From: Alteromonas sp. ALT199
GTDB lineage: Bacteria > Pseudomonadota > Gammaproteobacteria > Enterobacterales > Alteromonadaceae
Assembly: GCF_018619335.1 (NCBI RefSeq)
Contig: NZ_JAHHDX010000175.1
Location: forward strand, 1 to 48,736
Reading direction: 5' to 3'
DNA: 48,736 nt
Under the pieces are notes generated by a model. That model was given only the letters and a program-made list of their open reading frames with translations. It was not told the origin of the DNA and made no database searches. The translations under genes were made by a program, and so were the position numbers. Below, in pieces: positions 26,542-35,198 of this stretch (positions within the stretch are counted from its first letter, which is position 1; the number at the start of each line of letters is the position of its first letter).

Positions 26542-27767
26542 TGCGGTTTGTCACTCAACTATTAGCGCTATTGTTGTTAGGTTTTTCCATACCCAGCTAC
26601 GCAGAAACAGATTTTTTGCTACGTGGGACATGGGCTTTACAGGAAAATACGCAAAGCTTTCAGAACTTTGGTCAAAACCACCAGCGATTTGATGGTGATG
26701 GTTTACACCTCTCGCAAGCCATTATTTCAACGCAGCAGCGCTTGTCTAATAACTGGACTCTATCTAGTGTTTTAAACGGTTACAGCGATGGTGAAGAACG
26801 CCTCAACTTTTCTCAACTCTATATCAAATATCGGCCACTCAGTGCATCATCAATAAAACCTGAGGTAAAAATAGGTGCGTTCTACCCCGCCATTTCCGCT
26901 GAAAATACAGATTTCGGCTGGTTATCTCCTCACTTCCTGACCAACTCAGCCATAAACAGTTGGATAGGAGAAGAGCTCAGAACCGGTGGCATTGAATTTA
27001 GCCTTAGACAAAATGGCAGGCAAATCCGAAGCAACTGGTCATGGAAAGTATTAGGCAGTTTATTTAAAGGTAACGACACCACAGGTACGTTGCTTTCTTG
27101 GCGCGGCTTTGCACTTCACGACAGACAATCGCTTTACAATGATAGGGTGAATTTCCTTCCTATTCCGGGTGTAGTAGATGAAGACAGGCTAGATGCGCCC
27201 GCTTGGACCGAACCTTTTAGAGAAATCGACAATCGCTTCGGCTTTTATTTTGGGGCACATGCGGCCTACAAGCGTAGCGCTGAAATGCGCTATTACTATT
27301 ACGATAACAACGCAGATGCCAATGTAGTCAACTCAGATCGACTTTATGCGTGGCATACACGCTTTCATTCGTTAACACTGCGCTATTTACCTCGCCCCGA
27401 AATAACACTGTTTTCTCAATTTTTGTATGGCGACACCCTAATGGGCGAAAATATTGTCGATAATGACTTTGCGAGTGCTTATGTTGCCGCTTCCTTAAAT
27501 TTGACTGCTCTGGGGCTGGAGGACTTAACCGCGGCAGCACGCATAGACTGGTATCAAGTGAGTGATAATGACAACACTATGTACGACCCAAATGGCAGTA
27601 GAGGGTACGCCTATACTTTTAGCGTAAAGTACGACGTCACCTCTCATTTTTCTGTAACGACAGAATGGCAGCTAAATTCAGGTCATCAAGAAAATTTGCG
27701 CTTCTTTCAGCCTAGTGAAAAATACACTGAACACCTATTTCAAGTGGCGTTAACAGCAAAGCTCTAA
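26541..27767 (+). CDS. Probable outer-membrane beta-barrel protein of unknown function
   Basis: I start at ATG 26541, which overlaps the preceding TGA; a TTG one codon earlier is possible. The 408-residue product has a signal peptide (LLALLLLGFSIPSYAE) and no other hydrophobic helix. The rest alternates polar and hydrophobic residues with many Trp, Tyr and Asn, as in porin-like barrels, and includes segments such as TLRYLPRPEITLFSQFLYGD and YTFSVKYDVTSHFSVTTEW. It ends in QVALTAKL rather than an aromatic residue. It is coupled to the cupredoxin-like gene, so the two probably act together in the envelope. I cannot name a family. Confidence 0.65.
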   Translation: MRFVTQLLALLLLGFSIPSYAETDFLLRGTWALQENTQSFQNFGQNHQRFDGDGLHLSQAIISTQQRLSNNWTLSSVLNGYSDGEERLNFSQLYIKYRPLSASSIKPEVKIGAFYPAISAENTDFGWLSPHFLTNSAINSWIGEELRTGGIEFSLRQNGRQIRSNWSWKVLGSLFKGNDTTGTLLSWRGFALHDRQSLYNDRVNFLPIPGVVDEDRLDAPAWTEPFREIDNRFGFYFGAHAAYKRSAEMRYYYYDNNADANVVNSDRLYAWHTRFHSLTLRYLPRPEITLFSQFLYGDTLMGENIVDNDFASAYVAASLNLTALGLEDLTAAARIDWYQVSDNDNTMYDPNGSRGYAYTFSVKYDVTSHFSVTTEWQLNSGHQENLRFFQPSEKYTEHLFQVALTAKL

Positions 27768-27800
27768 GCTTAAGACTTTCAAGGCTTAGTTTGCCGAAGC

Positions 27801-28994
27801 TTAACCTTTGGCAACCTCGACTAAATCAAATTTTGTCTCACTGTCACCTTTAACCATAACCTGGCACTGCCCCCAACTTTGTGGAATATGCCAAACATGA
27901 GCTTCAGCAACGGTGAACTTTTCTCGATGAGAGTCGCAGCGTACTTCAACCGTATCAAGTTCGCCCTGTATATTATTAAAAGCAAACTTGTTCCTTACAA
28001 GCGTGTGGAACCAACGTCCATTGTCCCCTATGCTCACAGGTACCTTTAGATTATTTTCAGACGCGATTGATGTTTCGACCTTTTTTATAATTGCAGCGAT
28101 TTCGTCAACACGCGCTTGTTGCTCTTCCATTTCTTGCAGTTTGCTGTACGACTTTAACGCCTCGGCATAGTACCCGCGCTGAGCATCTAGAAGGATTTTT
28201 CTTTGCAGCGCGTAAGCCACGTAATCGCCATCAAACACGGCGTTGTTAAAGCGCTTTTGTCCATTGCTGGCAAGTAGTCGAGTTAAACTTCGTGCTTCTC
28301 TATCGATATCATTTTGTGTACTTGCAATCTGTGATTCCAAGCTGAGCAACCACGCGTTTTCGTAGCGGTTTAACGAATCCCAACTCAACAACTCTTTAAG
28401 CGCTTCATCAGCAGCCTCAACATCTCCGGCTTTGAACATTTCATCTACGTTTTTATACGCTTTAATAAATTTCCGGGTTGCACCTGTTTTACCGCTTATG
28501 GAGAAGTCCATTTGAACAGCCTGATGGCACTGCTGGGTGGGTTCACCGTCTTTTATCGCTGGGTTATACTGCCATTTCTTAACAGCCGATAGTGCACTGC
28601 GCTTGAAAGAAGGACTTCCGAAAAAATCTTCTACCACAGGGTCTTTCACTCTGCCCTCTTCATCAATAACGTAGCTTAGTCTAACCCAACCTTCACGACC
28701 TTTCCTTACAGCTAGAGTAGGGTATCTAGGGTCAACGCGTTTTAACGGCGTCGCAGGAGTGAACGCGCTGATACGCTCTACTTCGTCGCCTTTCGCTTCA
28801 GCTAGCGCTTTCTCTTCAGCTTCATCGCAGGGGATACTCAGCTCCTGTGCCACTGCATCAATAGTAATAAATGAGGTAAGTAAACCGGCCAACACAAGTG
28901 CCAACGTTTTTTTCTTAGCAGTGTGTTCATTCAATTGTGAGTGAGCGTTGAGGGTGTTTTTACTAGTAGCCCTGTTCCGAGTAGCCTTGTTCAT
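27801..28994 (-). CDS. TonB C-terminal domain protein with long C-terminal extension
   Basis: The roughly 397-residue protein has an N-terminal hydrophobic segment (KKTLALVLAGLLTSFITIDAVAQ) resembling a signal peptide, then immediately a TonB C-terminal fold (PRYPTLAVRKGREGWVRLSY ... SALSAVKKWQYNPA). A helical TPR-like region and a C-terminal beta domain with two Cys follow. TonB normally carries this domain at its end, after a Pro-rich spacer, so the order here is unusual; there is no Pro-rich linker. The start at 28994 is preferred because AAGG stands 9 bases upstream, whereas it abuts the ATG at 29003. It may be a periplasmic envelope protein rather than an energy transducer. Confidence 0.72.
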   Translation of the reverse strand: MNKATRNRATSKNTLNAHSQLNEHTAKKKTLALVLAGLLTSFITIDAVAQELSIPCDEAEEKALAEAKGDEVERISAFTPATPLKRVDPRYPTLAVRKGREGWVRLSYVIDEEGRVKDPVVEDFFGSPSFKRSALSAVKKWQYNPAIKDGEPTQQCHQAVQMDFSISGKTGATRKFIKAYKNVDEMFKAGDVEAADEALKELLSWDSLNRYENAWLLSLESQIASTQNDIDREARSLTRLLASNGQKRFNNAVFDGDYVAYALQRKILLDAQRGYYAEALKSYSKLQEMEEQQARVDEIAAIIKKVETSIASENNLKVPVSIGDNGRWFHTLVRNKFAFNNIQGELDTVEVRCDSHREKFTVAEAHVWHIPQSWGQCQVMVKGDSETKFDLVEVAKG

Positions 28995-29039
28995 ATCTAT
29001 CATCCTTAATAATAACTTTTACCTATTATGTACTTTAGA

Positions 29040-30122
29040 TTATTTTTTTCTCGGCGAATTCTCAAGTGATGCATCGGGCGCGTTTTTGATCATCATCTGC
29101 TCTTTGCGCTTTGTCATCATTTTCGCCAAACGGCGCATACTCACCGTTGTGTCTTTTTCATCAATGATATCCACACCAAGTAAACGCTCTAGCAAATCTT
29201 CTAAGGTAAGTACGCCTTCTAACCCACCGTACTCATCGACCACCAGCAGCATGTGCACATGCTTATTAATAAAGTGTTCAAAGGTTACTGAAAGCGGCAT
29301 AGTGTTAAGCACGGTCACCATGTCTTTGGCATATTCAATTAACGGTTTATCCGTATTCCCGCGAGCCTGAGCCACTAGCAAATCAGAGCGCATAACAAAA
29401 CCCGTGATATTTTCCGAATCTTTATCTTCAAACACCGGTATCCGAGAAAACTCTATGTTTGCATGCTTGTGAAAAAACTCTTCCACCGTCATCGTTTCAC
29501 ACACCTTGAACAGCGCAGTACGGTGAGTAATAGCATCTTTTACTTTAAGCTCGTGCAAACTCAATAAGCTTTGCAAAAATGCCGCTTCGTGATTGGCTAA
29601 CTGCCCTTCTTGCCCCGACAATTCGGCCATAGCGTGCAATTCACTGCGGCTTAAACCACGAAGTGGGCTGTCTTCTTTAAAGCCTTTTGTCATAAGCTCT
29701 GACATCTTTACAAATGGTATAAGAATAAGTGAAAGATACTTTAGAAAATAAGCCGTAACCGGTGCCAGTGTGCGCCAGTAGGTTGCCCCTAACGTTTTAG
29801 GAATAATCTCCGAAAAAATAAGAATAAGTAGAGTGAGCACTGCCGATATAACGCCTAAATATGCATCGCCAAATACTGCTGCAGCCTGTGCTCCAGCGCC
29901 CGCAGCGCCCATGGTATGGGCAATAGTGTTAAGTGTTAAAATAGCCGATAGAGGGGTATTGATATTATCAGTTTGTTTACGCAGCAACATTCCACTGGCT
30001 TTGCCCTCTTTTTCTAATACCGAAATATAAGCAGATGAGACACTCAGAATTACAGCCTCTGCAATGGAGCACAAAAAAGAAAAGCCCAGTGCAATGAAGA
30101 CGTACACAATAAGTAAAAACAT
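29040..30122 (-). CDS. CNNM/DUF21 and CBS-domain membrane protein
   Basis: The 360-residue protein has an N-terminal DUF21/CNNM membrane domain (about 1-190, three to four hydrophobic segments) followed by paired CBS motifs (FSRIPVFEDKDSENITGFVMRSDLL and LVVDEYGGLEGVLTLEDLLERLLG). This is the HlyC/CorC-type magnesium/cobalt export group. The usual C-terminal transporter-associated domain is absent; the protein ends soon after the second CBS. A metal-transport or metal-sensing role is likely but the ion is unknown. An inverted repeat with T-run (30194-30225) lies upstream, separating it from the permease gene. Confidence 0.85.
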   Translation of the reverse strand: MFLLIVYVFIALGFSFLCSIAEAVILSVSSAYISVLEKEGKASGMLLRKQTDNINTPLSAILTLNTIAHTMGAAGAGAQAAAVFGDAYLGVISAVLTLLILIFSEIIPKTLGATYWRTLAPVTAYFLKYLSLILIPFVKMSELMTKGFKEDSPLRGLSRSELHAMAELSGQEGQLANHEAAFLQSLLSLHELKVKDAITHRTALFKVCETMTVEEFFHKHANIEFSRIPVFEDKDSENITGFVMRSDLLVAQARGNTDKPLIEYAKDMVTVLNTMPLSVTFEHFINKHVHMLLVVDEYGGLEGVLTLEDLLERLLGVDIIDEKDTTVSMRRLAKMMTKRKEQMMIKNAPDASLENSPRKK

Positions 30123-30193
30123 GTAATTATTCCAAGCGCCCTTGTCGGTTTTAACGCGTTTTAATTTTAATAAGTTAAGCGACTATTATGGAT

Positions 30194-30225
30194 AATAGAG
30201 CGGGATATACAAGCGCTCTATTTTT
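30194..30225. terminator. Hairpin terminator after the metal permease gene
   Basis: AATAGAGCG and CGCTCTATT form a perfect 9-bp stem with an 11-base loop. The plus side ends in TTTTT; the minus side is A/T-rich. It lies between two minus-strand genes and probably ends the permease transcript. Confidence 0.6.
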
Positions 30226-30269
30226 AACAACCGAGCGCCCGTTTAGAATTGAGAAAAATAAGGGATATA

Positions 30270-31430
30270 TTAGCTACAGCATGCTGATTGCTGCGCTTGA
30301 TTTTGCCTGTAACTTAACAGCTTTTTGACACCTAATCTCAGCATAAGTCCAGCTAACAAAGCCGCACATAGGCCATAGATAATCTGAATATGCGAACCAT
30401 GCTCGTGAATATGGCTTTGCGTTGTTATCATTGACGACAAAGAAAATGTTGACACAATATAGTTGAGGGCATAGCCGAAACCTATACTTGCAGAGATAAC
30501 GCTAAACAAATAAAGCATTAGCGTCTTAACGCCCATTTCCTGTTTAATCATTCCCATGGTAGATACGTTTGTGGCAGGCCCTGCCATTAGAAACACTAAA
30601 ACAGCGCCAGGTGAAAGTCCCGCCGCAAGAAAGCCGACTGCTAGCGGTGTAGACGCCGTAGCACATATATACATTGGAATGCCGATAAGCGCCATAACGA
30701 GCATGGCAACTAGACCATCACCCCATTGCGTTAGGAAGTTGGTAGGCACCCAGGTTTTTATGGCAGCCGCAAGCACCAAGCCAATAAGTAACCACACCAC
30801 AATATCTTCTAGCAGCTTTCCACTTGCGTAGGAAAGCACCTTGGCAACTTTAGATGGTTTGCGCTGTACTGGGTGGTTATGTTGATGAGGAATCTCATTC
30901 GCGGTGCATTGTGTATCAGTTTCTGATTTATTCACAATTTCAGGCTCTGGCTTCGAACCGCAACACGATGAAGTGGCTACTTTAGATTCAGACTGCATTT
31001 GTTCAACCTGCTCATGGTGCTCTGCAAAAAAGCGAACCATTAGGCCTGCGTAAATTGCACTTACAATAGCTGCGACTGGCCTAACGATGGCATACAAAGG
31101 CCCCAACAAAGCGTATGAAACTGACACACTATCTACACCCGTTTCCGGAGTGGACACTAAAAAAGATATCGTTGAAGACTTAGATGCACCGCTTCGACGT
31201 AAACCAAGCGCGGCAGGAATAACACCGCATGAACAAAGTGGCAAAGGCGCACCGATAATAGCGGCTTTGCTAATAGAGCCAAATGATGCGCTGCCCATAT
31301 GCTTTTCAAGAAAAGAAACAGGCACTAGCTCATGCATCACTCCTGCAACCAGTAAACCCAATAGCAGCCATGGCGCTGATTCCATGAATAGCGCTAGAAA
31401 ATTTTGCCCTAGTAAAATGATATCTGACAC
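30270..31430 (-). CDS. SO_0444-type Cu/Zn efflux permease (YraQ/DUF318 family)
   Basis: The 386-residue membrane protein has two blocks of hydrophobic segments separated by a cytosolic loop. Family hallmarks are PLCSCGVIPAALGLRRSGASK near the N-terminus and a repeat-like PMYICATASTPLAVGF in the second half. The loop and tail are rich in metal ligands: SSCCGSKPE, the His cluster HQHNHP, and a terminal CCS. It resembles the SO_0444 group reported to handle Cu/Zn efflux. The start is GTG with AGAGG four bases upstream. No MerR-type regulator lies next to it. Confidence 0.8.
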   Translation of the reverse strand: MSDIILLGQNFLALFMESAPWLLLGLLVAGVMHELVPVSFLEKHMGSASFGSISKAAIIGAPLPLCSCGVIPAALGLRRSGASKSSTISFLVSTPETGVDSVSVSYALLGPLYAIVRPVAAIVSAIYAGLMVRFFAEHHEQVEQMQSESKVATSSCCGSKPEPEIVNKSETDTQCTANEIPHQHNHPVQRKPSKVAKVLSYASGKLLEDIVVWLLIGLVLAAAIKTWVPTNFLTQWGDGLVAMLVMALIGIPMYICATASTPLAVGFLAAGLSPGAVLVFLMAGPATNVSTMGMIKQEMGVKTLMLYLFSVISASIGFGYALNYIVSTFSLSSMITTQSHIHEHGSHIQIIYGLCAALLAGLMLRLGVKKLLSYRQNQAQQSACCS

Positions 31431-31587
31431 ATAGCCTCTCTTGTAACCTTGCCTTAAGCTTCGATGCTCGTTGACATGCTCTGCTTGCAGACAAAGTCAC
31501 GTTGTCTTAAACACTATAGATAGTAACAGATATAAAGTGTGACAGAAAATCAACAAAACTGATTGGGTCGATTGTGGAAGCATAAAA

Positions 31588-31616
31588 ATGGCCAGTACAA
31601 ATGTACTGGCCGAATG
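31588..31616 (-). terminator. Intrinsic terminator after cstA
   Basis: GGCCAGTACA and TGTACTGGCC make a perfect stem; on the minus strand it is followed by ATTTTTATG. It lies about 90 bases past the cstA stop codon. Confidence 0.8.
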
Positions 31617-31699
31617 TTGACTATCTCGTGAGTGTGCTTTTTAAACTCAGAGGTCAACCATGAAAAACCGTATCGGTGCTCAATTAGCTATTCAGCTGC

Positions 31700-33384
31700 T
31701 TATCCTTGTGGGGCCTTGTGTTTCGACTCCTTTTTAAGCTTAGACACTACAGAGAAGGCTTCGAGCATTACGAGCACTGAAACCACCAGCACTACTGCGT
31801 CTAAGAACACTAACAAATAGTTTCCTTCTACGTAGTACTCTTTAAGCTTTATCAGCCCAGCGAAGAAAGCCATGATCAATACAAATACCATCGGAATGAG
31901 CGTGTATTTTGCAGGGCGACCCAATTTGATTAACATAACCGATATAACCAAAAGGGTTAGACTAGCAAGAATTTGGTTAGTAGAACCAAATAGCGGCCAG
32001 ATGATCATGCCCCCACTACCCGAAGCACCGCCGGCGCCAAATGCCAACAATAAACAGCACCCGACCGCAACTAGCGTAGCGATTACGCCGTTTTTCAGTG
32101 CACCGATAGAGTAAATATCGCCCCATTCTTGTATGATGTAGCGCTGTAAGCGTACCCCTGAATCCATAGTAGTGCCTGCAAATAAGACAACCATTACAGC
32201 AAGAATCGTTGAAGAGAAATCTACTGGTAGCCCCCAGCCCTGCTGAATAAGGTTCGCACCACCTGTGATAAACGCGCCAACGCTGCCAGCGCCTAAGTGA
32301 CTATAGACTTCGTGCCATTCTTCAGGTGATGCAGCAAACGCAACGCCGCTTACCGCGACAATAGTAATAAGCGCAAGTGAACCTTCACCCACTGCTCCAA
32401 GATAACCTACAAAACGAGCGTCGGTTTCTTTATCAAGCTGCTTAGAACTGGTACCAGATGACACGATACCGTGAAAACCAGAAACAGCGCCACATGCGAT
32501 AGTCACGAATAACAAAGGTATTAAGCTAGGTGAATCGACCGCAGTTTGCGTGTTAAAAGCAGGCGCAGTGATATCCGGCATGGCAAAGAAAACCGCGCCG
32601 TAGAGTAGAAACAGTCCCACTAATAGCTGCATACCGTTAATGAAGTCACGAGGCTGTAATAACATCCAAACAGGAAGTAATGAGGCAATAGCAGCATAAA
32701 CGAACAGAATGATAATCCAGTTAGCTTTATCAGCTAAACCAAACATGGTTTCAGGCAAGTAAGAGGGATATAACTGCCCGCGTATACCGAAGCGTAGAGC
32801 ACGATAATGCCGACAAGACACAAGGGAATAAGGCTGAAGTTACGCTTTAATAGCTGACCAATAATTAGTGCAACGGCAATCGCCATCCATGCGGGAAAGA
32901 CTGCCGTAGGCTGGGATACAAATGAGTTTGCTATAACCACACCGAAAACGGCATTAACCATCAAGAGTACAAGGAAGATTACAATCATGAAAAGAGAGCG
33001 GGATCTTTTACCAATAACGCTCTCGGAAAGCGCTCCCATGGATTTGCCTTTATGGCGTGCACTCGCCCAAAGCGCGCCCATATCGTGTACACCTGCAAAC
33101 AAAATCGTGCCAAATACCACCCAAAGAACAGCGGGGACCCAGCCCCAATAAACGGCTATTGCAGGGCCTACGATAGGTGCAGCACCTGCAACCGAGGTAA
33201 AATGGTGGCCCCATAACACTACTTTATTGGTGGGAACAAAATCGACACCATCTTGCATGGTATGAGCTGGGGTTACAAAACTATCATCCAACTTGAATAT
33301 GCGGTTCGCAATAAACTTCGAATATACGAACCAACCGAGCAACATTCCAATGATGCCCAGTATTACTATGGCAATAGACTGCAT
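31700..33384 (-). pseudogene. cstA: Carbon starvation protein A (CstA) with a frameshift
   Basis: CstA-family proteins import peptides or pyruvate across the inner membrane under carbon limitation. The first 196 or so residues are encoded from 33384 (MQSIAIVILGIIGMLLG ... VGIIVLYASVYAGSYIPL). The frame then runs into a stop at 32734-32736. The remaining part resumes in the +1 frame with LPETMFGLADKANW and continues to 31700. Joining the two at about 32759-32760 with one added base restores a continuous CstA of ordinary short-type length with many membrane segments. A one-base deletion, or a sequencing error, is thus present. GHHFTSVAGAAPIVGPA is the family hallmark. A terminator follows. Confidence 0.88.
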
Positions 33385-33689
33385 ACTGTCGTCCTAATTT
33401 GTTGTATCAACAGGACCTAGGGCCCATTGATTTTCTTATTTTCAGTTTAAACATTACACCAATAATCGGTGTAAAAAGGTCATACCTGCGTAAAATATCC
33501 GATATAAAGGATGGCCAATGTACGATTGGATGTATTTAAACACGCGATAGGTAGCGACTCGACACATTAGACTAAAGTCTAACTCAAAGTTTGAGATGTA
33601 GCGGTAAGGTTTTGAAGGTTTATTAGCGATGATTCAACGCTGAAACAAAGAAGCCTAAAACAGGCATTAATAGCCTATTGCTAGCCAAA
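33385..33689. other. cstA upstream region with operator-like inverted repeats
   Basis: The 305-base stretch holds no gene. It contains TTACACC-N7-GGTGTAA (33454-33474) and CCAAT-N5-ATTGG (around 33515), both possible regulator sites in the cstA promoter. On the other side, GCCT-N5-AGGC plus T-rich sequence near 33650 may end the reductase transcript. Confidence 0.45.
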
Positions 33690-35087
33690 TTAGTAAAGGT
33701 CGCGGTGATAACGTCCTTCGTCAGCTAGTGCGTTATATGCTTGCTCTTTAAGTATGGACTGTAAAGCTGTATCCACGCCTTGGCCCATTCCCTCAAATTG
33801 CCCACATACATACACTTGTCCGGTATCGCCTAAGAAAGATTTCACCTCATCTTGCTGCTCTATCAGACGCTGCTGAACATAGCCGCCGCCTTCTTGTCGT
33901 GAGAATATTACTGACTTTTGAAAAATACAGTCGCCGTGTTGGAAAGGCGATAGTGTTTTATCTAGTACATTATCATGCGAGGGATGACGCTCACCAAAGA
34001 ATATCCAAACCGGCCCTGCATTTTCAAGCAAAGCGCGTTTTGCAAGTTGTGCTCGTACCCCAGCAATACCACTCCCCGCAGCAATTAGAAGTAATGGACA
34101 CTGAGTATCAGTAATAATTGCGCTGCTATTTTTTCGAATGTAGCCCTGTAGTGATTGAGATAAAGGCAAGGTGTGGGTAAGCAAACCAGAGCCTATTCCG
34201 AATTGGCCGTTGTCTTTTACTAGCTGGCGAACAACAAGCTTTATGTCGTGCTCTTGTGGCACCGACGCAATGGTGTAGCTGCGGCTAATTATGGATGACT
34301 CCGCTTGCTGAGGGATAAGCACTTCCAACACGTCTCCCGCTTCCCATTGTTCATGTAATTCTTGTGTATGATTAGTATTATCAACGCTTAACGACAAACC
34401 GAACAGGCCTGGTGACGCTGAATTGAAAGATTGATTCTCAACTTGATTGTCGAATTCATCTAAAGGCTCGCCAGAAGCTAAAGTTACTTCATTTAGTTGA
34501 ACTCGCGTTTTCAGCGTGAAAGCATGAGTGGGATGCTGTGCATCTTCTGGCAATGAGTCAAGTAAGGCCAAATGCTCACCTTTTCCCGCGTCTAACGTCA
34601 TTAGCGGAGAAAGCGCGCGAGCACCCAAGGCGCTAATATTATCAAACAAAGTAACCGCAAATTGGCAGAACGCTGCGTATTGCTTATCACCCAAGCCCAC
34701 CACTTCAAATGACAAATGGGAGAGGTAATCAGATTGATTCGACGACGCTTTTTTTAGCGCTTTACTAAAGGTTCTGCCCGCATCGGGGGGCTCGCCCTCG
34801 CCGTAGGTGCTTACAACAAAGATGACTTTCGACACGGCACTTAACGTGTTGAGTTTCAAAGACGCCATCGACACCACCAACGTTTGCTCTTGCTCTGAGA
34901 GCGCCGCGGCTTTAGCGCGTGCAACTTTTTCAGCTGTACCAGTTTGACTTGCGTATACAACAAGGGTTTCTTCGCCAGTTACCGCATTGCTGGGTTGCTT
35001 TTTATGTTTAAAAAATAACACCGCTACCCATAGCATATACAAACCAATACTTGCGATTGCTATAAGTAGGCGGTGTGTTTCTGTCAT
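33690..35087 (-). CDS. Membrane-anchored flavodoxin/FAD/NAD(P)H reductase (sulfite reductase flavoprotein-like)
   Basis: The 465-residue protein has one N-terminal membrane segment (about 7-26) and a flavodoxin-like FMN domain (about 42-180) with YASQTGTAEKVA and STYGEGEPPDAG. An FAD-binding domain follows (about 200-325; SRSYTIASVP), then an NAD(P)H-binding domain (LLLIAAGSGIAGVRAQ, VYVCGQFEGMGQ) ending in RYHRDLY, with a terminal aromatic as in related reductases. It would pass electrons from NAD(P)H to a membrane or periplasmic acceptor. It is the last gene of a Fur-box-headed set with PepSY, DUF2271 and DUF4198 proteins, so ferric reduction is a reasonable inference. A hairpin separates it from the DUF4198 gene. 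Confidence 0.82.
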   Translation of the reverse strand: MTETHRLLIAIASIGLYMLWVAVLFFKHKKQPSNAVTGEETLVVYASQTGTAEKVARAKAAALSEQEQTLVVSMASLKLNTLSAVSKVIFVVSTYGEGEPPDAGRTFSKALKKASSNQSDYLSHLSFEVVGLGDKQYAAFCQFAVTLFDNISALGARALSPLMTLDAGKGEHLALLDSLPEDAQHPTHAFTLKTRVQLNEVTLASGEPLDEFDNQVENQSFNSASPGLFGLSLSVDNTNHTQELHEQWEAGDVLEVLIPQQAESSIISRSYTIASVPQEHDIKLVVRQLVKDNGQFGIGSGLLTHTLPLSQSLQGYIRKNSSAIITDTQCPLLLIAAGSGIAGVRAQLAKRALLENAGPVWIFFGERHPSHDNVLDKTLSPFQHGDCIFQKSVIFSRQEGGGYVQQRLIEQQDEVKSFLGDTGQVYVCGQFEGMGQGVDTALQSILKEQAYNALADEGRYHRDLY

Positions 35088-35134
35088 GGTGCTTATCTTT
35101 TATACTGTCGCATTTAAATAATTAGACACGTTAG

Positions 35135-35174
35135 AGGCTGTGGTTCCTTAATATTTAAAGAACCTTTACAGCCC
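35135..35174 (-). terminator. Hairpin between DUF4198 and reductase genes
   Basis: GGCTGT and ACAGCC with inner GGTTC/GAACC pairing form a long stem of about 40 bases. It has no clear T-run on the minus strand, so it may act as partial terminator or RNA-processing and stability element between co-transcribed genes. Confidence 0.45.
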
Positions 35175-35198
35175 CTGGCAAAGTAATAATTTATGTTA

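Noticed and set aside
31660..31737. 25-codon frame starting MKNRIGAQL downstream of cstA
   Set aside because: It overlaps the end of cstA antisense and lacks a signal of expression apart from a weak AGAGG, so I regard it as chance.
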